Assembly (NCBI GenBank): GCA_964619065.1
Contig: CAZUCC010000020.1
Location: forward strand, 6,150-70,149
Source of the DNA: JANXUC01 sp964619065
GTDB taxonomy: Bacteria > Acidobacteriota > Terriglobia > Terriglobales > Acidobacteriaceae
Length of the DNA stretch: 64,000 bases
Reading direction: 5' to 3'
Of the stretch, positions 15,635 to 23,770 are shown one piece after another. A program made the position numbers and the translations under genes. The notes below the pieces were generated by a model that was not told the origin of the DNA, made no database searches, and worked only from the letters and a program-made list of their open reading frames with translations. How positions within the stretch are numbered: the stretch's first letter is position 1; every line of letters begins with the position of its first letter.

Positions 15635-17128
15635 ATGGATCATGGCATCACGTTGGCTGCCAGGAGTTGGCTGCTGGCCGCTCTGCTGAGCTTTGCCGCC
15701 GCACAGACAGCTCCTCCTGCCGTCCCGACGGGCACCCCTGCTCCAGCAACCACGCAGGACGCGACCACCACGACCCTGCCGCCGCAGCAGGCTTCCCCTT
15801 CCACAGAGCCGCAAGGCTCGGCTCCCTTGCGTGTAATGGTCGGCAAATCTCTCCTCATCAATACCAGCGAGCGCCTCAAGCGTATTTCGGTCACCGATCC
15901 GGCTGTGGCGGACGCTCTGGTCGTGACGCCCACCCAAGTGCTCGTGCATGGCCGCACGCCGGGAGAGGTTTCCCTGCTTATCTGGGATGAACTGGAACGC
16001 TCCCGCAGCTTCGATCTCCGCGTTGATGTGGACGTGACCGCTGCTGCCGAAGAAATTCACCGCATTTTCCCGGATGAGCTCATCACTGTATCTCCTTCGC
16101 GCAACGCCCTTGTGCTGAACGGGCATGTCTCCACCGAGGATGTATCCAAGCGCGCCGGTTTGATCGGCGAAGCCTATACCAAGAACGTGGTGAACGTGCT
16201 CACGTACGGACCCTTGGGCGCGCAAGAAGTCCTGCTCGAGGTCAAATTCGCCGAAGTTGACCGTACCGCGCTCAATCAAATCGGGATTAATCTGCTGTCT
16301 ACGGGTGCTGGCAACGTACTCAGCAGCATCGGAACCGGCCAGTTTGGTTCTGTCACCGGGCTTGGCGCTATCTCGGATAACATCACAACCCGCGCCACGC
16401 CGTACCCCGACGTACCGACACCGACCACAGGCCCGGGCGTCAAAGCCACCCCGGTTACAGCGAGTGTCGATCTCCTGAATCTGTTTCTGTTCAGCCCGGA
16501 ACTTCATCTCGGCGCTGCGATTAAGGCTTTACAGTCGAGAAATCTACTTCAGATTCTGGCAGAACCCAATCTGATCGCAGTGAATGGCAAGGAAGCCAGC
16601 TTTCTGGCGGGCGGCGAATTTCCCTTCCCCGTCGTCCAACCGTCGCAGGGGCTCAACACCGTCACAATCCAGTTTAAGCAGTTCGGCGTGCAGCTCAAGT
16701 TCACGCCGGTCATCACACCCGCCGGGCTGATCCATCTGCACGTCTCACCCGAGGTCAGCACACTTGACTTTGGCAATGGCGTCACCATTGGTGGACAAAC
16801 GATTCCCGCTCTCAGCACGCGCCGCGCGGAAACTGAATTCGAGTTGCAGGACGGCCAAAGCTTCATCATTGCCGGTCTCATGGACAACCGCGTCACCACT
16901 CTCATGAATAGGGTTCCGGGACTTGGGGACCTGCCGATCCTGGGAAATTTATTTCGCAGCAAAAGCTATCAGCGGAATAATTCGGAACTGGTGGTGCTTG
17001 TGACGGCACGCCGCATTTCTCCAACCACGGGACTTGCGCCATTGCCCAAGTATCCCCAGCCTTTCCTCGATAAGGACAAATTCGACGCAAAGCCAGCGGC
17101 CAAATCAGCCGACAAGCCTGAGAAGTAG
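15635..17128 (+). CDS. cpaC: Tad pilus secretin CpaC/RcpA
   Basis: A 497-residue outer-membrane secretin through which the pilus is extruded. The ATG at 15635 is preferred to a TTG 30 nt upstream because it begins a compact signal peptide (AARSWLLAALLSFAAAQ). Then come a Pro/Thr-rich linker, an N-terminal pilus-formation domain (LRVMVGKSLLINTSERLKRI, then VTPTQVLVHGRTPGEVSLLIW), a BON-like domain and the secretin domain (LLQILAEPNLIAVNGKEASFLAGGEFPFPV, then QFGVQLKFTPVI and FIIAGLMDNR, GLGDLPILGNLFRS). The C-terminus is Lys/Asp-rich. Confidence 0.94.
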   Translation: MDHGITLAARSWLLAALLSFAAAQTAPPAVPTGTPAPATTQDATTTTLPPQQASPSTEPQGSAPLRVMVGKSLLINTSERLKRISVTDPAVADALVVTPTQVLVHGRTPGEVSLLIWDELERSRSFDLRVDVDVTAAAEEIHRIFPDELITVSPSRNALVLNGHVSTEDVSKRAGLIGEAYTKNVVNVLTYGPLGAQEVLLEVKFAEVDRTALNQIGINLLSTGAGNVLSSIGTGQFGSVTGLGAISDNITTRATPYPDVPTPTTGPGVKATPVTASVDLLNLFLFSPELHLGAAIKALQSRNLLQILAEPNLIAVNGKEASFLAGGEFPFPVVQPSQGLNTVTIQFKQFGVQLKFTPVITPAGLIHLHVSPEVSTLDFGNGVTIGGQTIPALSTRRAETEFELQDGQSFIIAGLMDNRVTTLMNRVPGLGDLPILGNLFRSKSYQRNNSELVVLVTARRISPTTGLAPLPKYPQPFLDKDKFDAKPAAKSADKPEK

Positions 17129-17139
17129 CGAGGAGTTCA

Positions 17140-18324
17140 GTGGTAGCCATGCCCGAGCTTTCGGTCGTCATACTGGCGGCGGACAATGAACAGCGGGCCG
17201 TGTTGCAGGTTCTTGTTGACGGTACCAGCGTAGCCCGCGCCAACTTTACCGGAGCCCACCTGCCAGTAGCCGCCACGGACTCGGTCCTCCGCCGCGTGCA
17301 ATCCTTGGGCCCGGATGTAGTGCTCGTGGATATCACCAGCGACGAGCCCGCTCCCGCACTCTACGCCATCGAGCTGATTCACCAGGAAATTCCTGAAATA
17401 CCAATTTTTGCCTTCGGCCCTATCTCCCAGCCGCAGCTCATTGTGAATGCCATGCGTGCCGGGGCCCGGGAATTTATCGAGCGTCCCACCACAACCACGG
17501 AACTTCTCGAAGCCTTCGTTCGGCTGACCTCCGCGCAGCGCAAATCGCGGGGCGAGGCGGGCCGCTCGGGCAAGGTGTTCGCCGTCATTAATGCCAAAGG
17601 AGGCAGTGGCGCCACCACAACTGCTGTCAACATTGCCCTGGCGTTGCAAGGTTCCTTAGGCGGCACAGCTCTCGTGGATCTTGCGCCTTTGGGTCATGCT
17701 GCCCTGCACTTGAATGCCAAGCCCCATTTCACCGTGGCGGATGCACTGCGCAATCTGCACCGCCTCGACAGTTCGCTGCTGGAGAGTTATATGACCCAGC
17801 AAGATAAGGGTCTGCATCTGCTGGCCGGAGCGACGAACCCTGGCGTGGAAGAAACCTCGAATTCTGAGTTGGCACGCCTGTTCGACCTGCTGGTCGGGCA
17901 TTACCAATACACCGTCGTGGATTTTTCCACCCGCCTGGATGCCACGGCACGCCTCGTCTGCAATCTCTCGGAAACCGTGCTCGTCGTCGCCCAGGCCGAT
18001 GTCGCCTCGCTTTGGAGCGCCGCCCGCATTGTGCAATACCTCAGCGAAACGGGAGGGCGGGAGCGCCTCCGCTTAGTGCTCAACCGTTTCCGCAAAGTCC
18101 CAGGTTTCGAGGATCGCGATACCGAAAACGCGGTCGGAGCTAAGCTTATTTGGAAGATTCCGAACCACTATTTCGCCATCTCCTCTGCCATTGACCGCGG
18201 TAATCCCCCCATGCGCCACGGTAGCTCGGAAGTGGCCCGTTCCTTCTCGGGACTTGCCAGCGCCCTCACGGAATACGATGATGTATCTAAGCGCTCCGCT
18301 AAGTCGATGTTCCGGAGCATCTAG
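17140..18324 (+). CDS. tadZ: Tad localisation ATPase TadZ/CpaE
   Basis: A 394-residue cytoplasmic protein that places the Tad machine at the cell pole. The N-terminal domain of about 130 residues is receiver-like (LSVVILAADNEQRAVLQVLV, PDVVLVDITSDEP) and is likely not phosphorylated in the canonical way. The C-terminal domain is a MinD/ParA-type ATPase with a deviant Walker A (INAKGGSGATTTAVNIALALQ) and DLAPLGHAALHL. A GTG start with AGGAG 4 nt upstream is used; an ATG nine bases later is also possible. It follows cpaC by 11 nt. Confidence 0.9.
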   Translation: MVAMPELSVVILAADNEQRAVLQVLVDGTSVARANFTGAHLPVAATDSVLRRVQSLGPDVVLVDITSDEPAPALYAIELIHQEIPEIPIFAFGPISQPQLIVNAMRAGAREFIERPTTTTELLEAFVRLTSAQRKSRGEAGRSGKVFAVINAKGGSGATTTAVNIALALQGSLGGTALVDLAPLGHAALHLNAKPHFTVADALRNLHRLDSSLLESYMTQQDKGLHLLAGATNPGVEETSNSELARLFDLLVGHYQYTVVDFSTRLDATARLVCNLSETVLVVAQADVASLWSAARIVQYLSETGGRERLRLVLNRFRKVPGFEDRDTENAVGAKLIWKIPNHYFAISSAIDRGNPPMRHGSSEVARSFSGLASALTEYDDVSKRSAKSMFRSI

Positions 18325-18345
18325 TTCTAGGAGATTTCAGCCTCC

Positions 18346-19641
18346 ATGCCCGACGTTCGATCATTCGAGCGCACTGAATACCAGCAGGTCAAAGCCGACC
18401 TCCACCGCAAGATTCTCGACCGGCTGGACTTGGAAAAACTGGGCCGCACACCCGGCGATACGGCGCGGGAGGAAGTCCTTACCCTCATTCGCAATGTTGT
18501 CAACAGCGAAGCCGTTCCCCTCAGCTTCGCCGAGCGCGAGCGTCTGGCCCGCGAAATTCTCGATGAAATCTTCGGCTTGGGTCCTCTCGAACCCCTGCTC
18601 AAAGACCCCACCATTTCCGATATTCTGGTGAACCGCTTCGACAAGGTATACGTCGAGCGTGCTGGCAAGCTCGAAGCCACGACCTATACATTCAAGGACA
18701 CTCCTCATTTGATGCAGATCATCGACCGTATTGTCGCGCGCGTGGGGCGCCGGGTTGATGAGTCCTCCCCCATGGTCGACGCTCGCCTTCCCGATGGTTC
18801 CCGTGTGAACGCCATCATTCCTCCTCTTGCGCTGGATGGTCCTTGCCTTTCCATCCGCCGTTTCGGCCGTGACCCCATCACAGCGCGCAACATGCTCGAG
18901 AACAAGACCCTTACCGAGCCCATGCTGGAGCTGCTTTCCGCTATGGTCAAGGGCCGACTCAATCTGCTCATCTCCGGCGGTACGGGCGCTGGAAAAACGA
19001 CATTGCTCAACGTGCTCTCAGGGTATATTCCGAACACCGACCGCATTGTGACCATCGAGGACGCAGCCGAATTACAGCTCAAGCAAGAACACGTCGTCCG
19101 CCTGGAGACCCGCCCGCCCAACATCGAAGGTAAGGGAGCCGTCCGGCAGCGACAGCTCGTCATCAACAGTTTGCGTATGCGTCCCGACCGCATCGTGGTC
19201 GGCGAAGTCCGCGGCGAGGAAGCTTTTGATATGTTGCAGGCCATGAACACCGGCCATGAAGGTTCGCTTACCACCGTTCACGCCAACTCGACTCGGGACG
19301 CTCTGGCCCGTATCGAGAACATGGTTTCCATGGCCAATCTCAATATCCCGGAGCAAGCGGTCAGGCACCAGATTATTTCCGCTATCCATGCCGTGGTGCA
19401 GGTAGCACGGCTCTCCGATGGCTCGCGTCGCGTTATGGCCGTTTCTGAAATCACCGGCATGGAAGACGGGGGCATCACGATGCAGGATATTTTCCAGTTC
19501 GAGCGCCGCGGCATTGACGAGAATGGACGAATTCGCGGGTCTTTCATCGCCTCCGGAGTCCGGCCCATCTTCGCCGAACGGCTAGCCTCCGCCGGATACC
19601 GCCTGCGCCCTGGCCTATTTGAAGCACGAGTGGAGGTCTAG
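18346..19641 (+). CDS. tadA: Tad pilus assembly ATPase TadA/CpaF
   Basis: A 431-residue hexameric secretion ATPase that powers pilin polymerisation. The N-terminal domain has the ISDILVNRFDKVYVERAGKLE motif. The ATPase core has Walker A GGTGAGKTT at 211-219, an Asp box near VTIEDAAELQ, Walker B RIVVGEVRGEEAFD and the His box GHEGSLTTVHANS at 303-315. Residues that bind ATP are intact. It lies 21 nt after tadZ, within the operon. Confidence 0.95.
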   Translation: MPDVRSFERTEYQQVKADLHRKILDRLDLEKLGRTPGDTAREEVLTLIRNVVNSEAVPLSFAERERLAREILDEIFGLGPLEPLLKDPTISDILVNRFDKVYVERAGKLEATTYTFKDTPHLMQIIDRIVARVGRRVDESSPMVDARLPDGSRVNAIIPPLALDGPCLSIRRFGRDPITARNMLENKTLTEPMLELLSAMVKGRLNLLISGGTGAGKTTLLNVLSGYIPNTDRIVTIEDAAELQLKQEHVVRLETRPPNIEGKGAVRQRQLVINSLRMRPDRIVVGEVRGEEAFDMLQAMNTGHEGSLTTVHANSTRDALARIENMVSMANLNIPEQAVRHQIISAIHAVVQVARLSDGSRRVMAVSEITGMEDGGITMQDIFQFERRGIDENGRIRGSFIASGVRPIFAERLASAGYRLRPGLFEARVEV

Positions 19642-19666
19642 CGGAACCTACTTCCCGCGATCCCTC

Positions 19667-20635
19667 ATGGCTCTCCCTCTTCTTTTCGCAATTCTTGTCT
19701 TTCTGGTCGCGGCGCTTGCCATTTTTTTGGTCGGCGCATGGCTGGGGGGGCGTAACGCGCAAGCGCGCGTGCTGCGCGAACGTCTCGGAGAAACACAGGA
19801 AACAGTAGGCCCGGCTGACAACCTGGAATTGCTGCGTGATGAGATGCTTAGCAAGATTCCAGCATTTGACACTCTGCTGCGTCGTTCCGAGCGCGCTTCC
19901 ATACTGCAAAAGCTTCTCGATCAGGCTGGTATTGATACTCGCGTTGGTAACTTCTTCCTGCTTTCCCTGGTCTCCGGACTGGCAGGGGCTGTCCTGTTGC
20001 TGCTCCTCACGCATATTTTGCCGCTGGCCTGGGCGGGCCTGATGCTCGGATTGATCTCGCCATATTCCTATGCCACGGTCATGCGCACGCGCCGTTTCGC
20101 CAAGTTTGAGGAAATCTTCCCCCAAGCCATCGATACGCTGGGCCGCGCTGTCCGCGCCGGACATGCCTTCACCACCGCGCTCGAAATGATCGCTTCGGAG
20201 GTTCCCGAACCCGTCTCCACAGAATTCCGCAAGCTCTTTGAAGAACAGAAATTTGGCATGCCGGTGCGCGACGCGTTGATGAATTTTGTCGACCGTGTAC
20301 CCCTTGTCGACGTGAAGTTCTTCGTTACCGCTGTCATGCTCCAACGTGAAACCGGCGGCAACTTAGCCGAGATTTTCGATAACCTTTCCTACATGATTCG
20401 CGAGCGCTTCAAGATCATGCGGCAGGTGCGCGTGTACACCGCCCAGGGCCGCCTTACAATGGTGCTATTGATGATGCTGCCTCCCGTCATCGTGGGAATC
20501 ATGCTTTTTATGAGCCCCGGCTTCATCATGCCGCTGTTCCACGATCCCATTGGCCATGCTCTGCTCGCAGGCGGCATCACGCTGCAGACGATTGGTTATT
20601 TTGTCATTCGCAAGATTATTCAAATTCAGGTTTAG
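19667..20635 (+). CDS. tadB: Tad pilus inner-membrane platform protein TadB
   Basis: A 322-residue type II secretion F-domain protein. The start at 19667 gives an N-terminal membrane segment (LPLLFAILVFLVAALAIFLVGAWLGG). A second hydrophobic pair follows near residue 105, then the F domain (EEIFPQAIDTLGRAVRAGHAFTTALEMIASEVPEPVSTEF, RETGGNLAEIFDNLSYMIRERFK) and C-terminal membrane segments. It begins 25 nt after tadA; there is an alternative TTG start at 19619 overlapping tadA. With TadC it forms the inner-membrane base of the pilus. Confidence 0.9.
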   Translation: MALPLLFAILVFLVAALAIFLVGAWLGGRNAQARVLRERLGETQETVGPADNLELLRDEMLSKIPAFDTLLRRSERASILQKLLDQAGIDTRVGNFFLLSLVSGLAGAVLLLLLTHILPLAWAGLMLGLISPYSYATVMRTRRFAKFEEIFPQAIDTLGRAVRAGHAFTTALEMIASEVPEPVSTEFRKLFEEQKFGMPVRDALMNFVDRVPLVDVKFFVTAVMLQRETGGNLAEIFDNLSYMIRERFKIMRQVRVYTAQGRLTMVLLMMLPPVIVGIMLFMSPGFIMPLFHDPIGHALLAGGITLQTIGYFVIRKIIQIQV

Positions 20636-20667
20636 CCAGATTCAGGTTTAAATAGATAGTTCGAGCC

Positions 20668-21576
20668 ATGGAAATTGTTGTCGCCATCATCGTGTTCCTC
20701 ACCGTTGCCCTGGTGATTTTTTTCTTTGGCGCCGCAATCTCTACGCCGCTCTCGGTTCTGGGTGAGCGTCTCCGAACGCTCGGCAGTGACCCCACCAAGC
20801 GGTCTGAGGAAAAACCGCAGATCCGCGAACGCATCGAGCAGGTTCTCGATCCCCTCAGCAAGGCGCTCCCTCTTTCCGCGGATAAGGCCACCAGTACCCG
20901 GCTCATGTTGATGCAGGCCGGATATCGGGAAGCGAAAAATGTCACCTTCTATACCAGTCTGCGAGTGTTCGGTGCGCTCCTTGGATTCGTTATCTGCCTC
21001 CTCAGCGGAATCGGCATCACCTCTCCGCTCTTGCTTCTTGGCGGTACGTTGTTGGGGTTCATTCTTCCCCGTTTCCTGCTCAAACGCGCGATTGAGAAGC
21101 GGCAGACGCGCATCCGGCTGGGCTTGCCCGACGCGCTCGACCTGACCGTGATCTGCGTGGAGGCCGGCCTCGGCCTCGATCAGGCCCTCATGCGCGTCGC
21201 CCAAGACCTGGATCACGCTCACCCCGAACTCAGCGAAGAGCTACGGCTGGTGAATCTCGAAATGCGTGCCGGCAAGCCTCGTACCGAAGCCATGCGCAAT
21301 CTGGCGCAGCGCACTGGCGTCGATGACATCCGCTCGCTCGTCGGCGTGCTCATCCAGACCGACCGTTTCGGCACCAGCATCGCACAAGCCCTGCGCATCC
21401 ACTCGGACTCCCTGCGCACCGAACGCCGCCAACGCGCCGAAGAGCAAGCTGCCAAAACCACCATCAAGTTGGTTCCCCCGCTCGTTGTCTTCGTCCTCCC
21501 CTCCGTAATCTTTGTTACCCTGGGTCCAGCCGTAATTCAGCTGATTCGTACCGTCTTTTCAGTCGGCGGACAATAA
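20668..21576 (+). CDS. tadC: Tad pilus inner-membrane platform protein TadC
   Basis: A 302-residue F-domain protein, paralogous to TadB. It has an N-terminal membrane segment (IVVAIIVFLTVALVIFFFGAA), a pair of segments around residues 92-130 (VFGALLGFVICLLSGIG), the F domain (LGLPDALDLTVICVEAGLGLDQALMRVAQDLDHAHPELSEE, then VLIQTDRFGTSIAQALRIHSD) and a last membrane segment. It is the final gene of the operon. TadD, TadE, TadF and a prepilin peptidase are not found downstream. Confidence 0.92.
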   Translation: MEIVVAIIVFLTVALVIFFFGAAISTPLSVLGERLRTLGSDPTKRSEEKPQIRERIEQVLDPLSKALPLSADKATSTRLMLMQAGYREAKNVTFYTSLRVFGALLGFVICLLSGIGITSPLLLLGGTLLGFILPRFLLKRAIEKRQTRIRLGLPDALDLTVICVEAGLGLDQALMRVAQDLDHAHPELSEELRLVNLEMRAGKPRTEAMRNLAQRTGVDDIRSLVGVLIQTDRFGTSIAQALRIHSDSLRTERRQRAEEQAAKTTIKLVPPLVVFVLPSVIFVTLGPAVIQLIRTVFSVGGQ

Positions 21577-21636
21577 TTCCAGGAATGCACTCAACCCCTT
21601 CTCTCTCCGCACATTAACTTTTTTGCAAAAACCAAA

Positions 21637-21669
21637 CGCCGGGAATCCAATTTCGATTCCCGGCGTTGT
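21637..21669 (-). terminator. Terminator hairpin between tadC and the beta-helix gene
   Basis: A perfect 13-bp stem (AACGCCGGGAATC at 21637-21649, pairing with 21657-21669) with a 7-nt loop. On the minus strand it is followed by TTTGGTTTTTG, so it serves the minus-strand gene whose stop is at 21756. It may also block read-through from tadC. A short fragment of the tgtcattcc repeat family lies nearby at 21702-21740. Confidence 0.75.
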
Positions 21670-21755
21670 CGTCTGGCAGCCCGTGCCAGCCCCCTCATTT
21701 GTCATTCCAAAGGGGTTCAGCCCTGAGGAATCTGCATGGCTGCCTCTGCTGACAT

Positions 21756-23024
21756 TTATCGTGCCGGACTGAATTTGTGCGCTGTCTTAGCGCGCGTAGT
21801 ACCGGCCGAGCAGGAACTGGCGGTAGTGAATGGAACCGTGAAATAGGTATTGGGAGCGATTGTGTTGCCGCTGGTGGTGGCGTCCACCAAAAGGCCCGCG
21901 CACCCACTTTCCACAAACGTGTTCCCGGTTACAACATTGTTGTTCCCTGTTGTGCTTGCCATGACGGTGCAGGAAGCATCCAGATGCACGCCGGATTCCG
22001 CGCTATTGATGAGAGTGTTGCTCTTCACTGTGTTGCCGTTGGTGCAGACGTCAATACCGTCAAAGGTCGACGTTCCAAAAACCTTATTGCCGGTAACGAT
22101 AACGCCGTCGCCGGACTGCATTCCGCCTGGACTGTCGGTAAACAAGCCAATCGTAAACTGACTGTTGCCGACCACGTTGGTGGCTACCGTGATTCCAGTA
22201 TTCTCAGCGGTGTCGAAGAGTAAAATGTCAGCCGACCCCGCGATATTGGGATCGCCATAAATATTGTCGATCACCGTATTCCCGGTAATTTTTCCCGTGG
22301 CGCCGAAACCAAGTTGAATCCCATTCTGCGCTGCACCCGGAACTGGAACAATGCCCGACCCTTGTACGTAACTGCCGGTCACCGTCAGCGTAGTACCTGG
22401 ATCGTTTCCCGTGATTCCGTTCTTCTGGTAGCCATGCACAGAAACGCTTTGCACCGTTACCGCCGAACTCAAACCTGCCGCTGTTTGCACGAAGATGCCA
22501 AGCCCACTCTGACAACCGCCCAGCGACGCGGGCATCAAGGCCTGATTGCGGACTGCCACATCTTTCACCGTACCCGAGGCAGTCTGGAACAGGATGCCTT
22601 CCAGATTGGGACTGCAGCTGCTGATCCCATTTCCCGCACCATCTACGGTCAGATTGCTGATGGTAACCGGGGCCGCGCCTTGTACTAGTATCTGGGCGGC
22701 AATGGGATTTCCCGAGTCCAAACTAGTCGTGTTCGCCACCACGCCTGCAACCGGTGGCACAATCACGGCGGCATCCTGCGTCGTGGATACAACTCCTTTG
22801 AGAGTAAGTTTTTTGGTGATGACCACCTGCTCCGGGTAAGTACCGGGGCAAACTTCGATGGTGCTGCCTGCCGGAGAAGAATCTATTGCCAATTGGATGG
22901 TGGCGAAGTGTACTAACCCCGTGCACGTACCAACTGCGACCGTCGCGGAAAAAGCTTGTCCGCAGAGTCCTGCCAGCAGCGCCAAGGCCAGACAGCCGAA
23001 TGTGAAACTACGTAGTGGTTGCAT
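21756..23024 (-). CDS. Secreted right-handed beta-helix protein
   Basis: A 422-residue protein with a signal peptide (LRSFTFGCLALALLAGLCGQAFS) and a mature part of parallel beta-helix coils. Examples are GITVATNVVGNSQFTIG, GVIVTGNKVFGTSTFDGIDV and NNNVVTGNTFVESGCAGLLVD, rich in Asn, Gly, Val and Thr. The N-terminal STIEVCPGTYPEQVVITKKLTLKG is the usual cap of pectate-lyase-like and NosD-like helices. A GGAGG motif lies 8 nt before the ATG. Six or more cysteines suggest disulphides. Possible roles are polysaccharide binding or cleavage, or surface display; catalytic residues cannot be assigned. It is transcribed toward the Tad operon. Confidence 0.82.
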   Translation of the reverse strand: MQPLRSFTFGCLALALLAGLCGQAFSATVAVGTCTGLVHFATIQLAIDSSPAGSTIEVCPGTYPEQVVITKKLTLKGVVSTTQDAAVIVPPVAGVVANTTSLDSGNPIAAQILVQGAAPVTISNLTVDGAGNGISSCSPNLEGILFQTASGTVKDVAVRNQALMPASLGGCQSGLGIFVQTAAGLSSAVTVQSVSVHGYQKNGITGNDPGTTLTVTGSYVQGSGIVPVPGAAQNGIQLGFGATGKITGNTVIDNIYGDPNIAGSADILLFDTAENTGITVATNVVGNSQFTIGLFTDSPGGMQSGDGVIVTGNKVFGTSTFDGIDVCTNGNTVKSNTLINSAESGVHLDASCTVMASTTGNNNVVTGNTFVESGCAGLLVDATTSGNTIAPNTYFTVPFTTASSCSAGTTRAKTAHKFSPAR

Positions 23025-23308
23025 GGACGTTCCCTCCTTCGTGGGAAAATTCTCTTTTTTGGGGGGCCCAGTCGAAACTCTCAGAATGAGATCAAGTGAG
23101 TTAATAGCTCCCGCAGAGTCCTGTCAAATGAAAATTTAGTTGCGCAGCTGGAACTCACTGTGACCCGGCCAAGCATCCCAGCCCAGGAGCAACTGTACCC
23201 GCCTCGTTGGCGAACCAGGAATCCAAACCGCCAATACCTCATTCCACGCGGGGCTGTCCCAAGATACGTTTTTGGCAGCTTGCTCATAAGCTAAGATGGA
23301 AGGAATCT

Positions 23309-23698
23309 ATGTCCGGCCTTGGGGAACGTGCTTCTGCTTTCAATGCCACCCGCCAGACGACACTGGCGGATGACCTACGCATCGCTGAAACCCACTGGAC
23401 CCGCCTGCGCGGGCTCCTCGGCATCAGCGCCGCGCAATTCGTGCAAGGACAAGGCCTGTGGATCGTTCCCTGTCGCGGTGTCCATACCCTCGGCATGGGC
23501 TTCCCCATTGACGTGGTTTACCTGAGCGCGGACAACACGGTGGTACATCTGGAAGGAAACTTGCCCCCCTGGCGATTCGCCCCGGTGCGCTGGGATGCCA
23601 AGACGGTGCTGGAAGTTCCCTCGGCGACCATCCAGGCCACCGGAACGGCACTCGGCGATAGCATCCAAATCCGGAGGGCGGAGACCTCGCGGCGCTGA
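23309..23698 (+). CDS. DUF192-family protein
   Basis: A 129-residue protein of the DUF192/COG1430 family. The start at 23309 is preferred over an upstream ATG because AAGGA precedes it and because DUF192 proteins begin shortly before LADDLRIAETHWTRLRGLLG. The core is GLWIVPCRGVHTLGMGFPIDVVYL, which fits the conserved GMxFPIDVVF-like motif, then DNTVVHLEGNLPPWR and VLEVPSATIQATGTALGD. The biochemical function of the family is unknown. No signal peptide is visible, whereas many members are exported. It lies 72 nt upstream of the TonB-like gene and may be co-transcribed with it. Confidence 0.82.
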   Translation: MSGLGERASAFNATRQTTLADDLRIAETHWTRLRGLLGISAAQFVQGQGLWIVPCRGVHTLGMGFPIDVVYLSADNTVVHLEGNLPPWRFAPVRWDAKTVLEVPSATIQATGTALGDSIQIRRAETSRR

Positions 23699-23770
23699 GG
23701 GACGGATTCGATGGAGCGGATTCTAAGGAACTCTTGTTTTCGACGGGAATTGGCGAAACTAGACCTATAA

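Noticed and set aside
15551..16507. Minus-strand ORF of 318 residues
   Set aside because: Antisense to the cpaC secretin; no recognisable motif.
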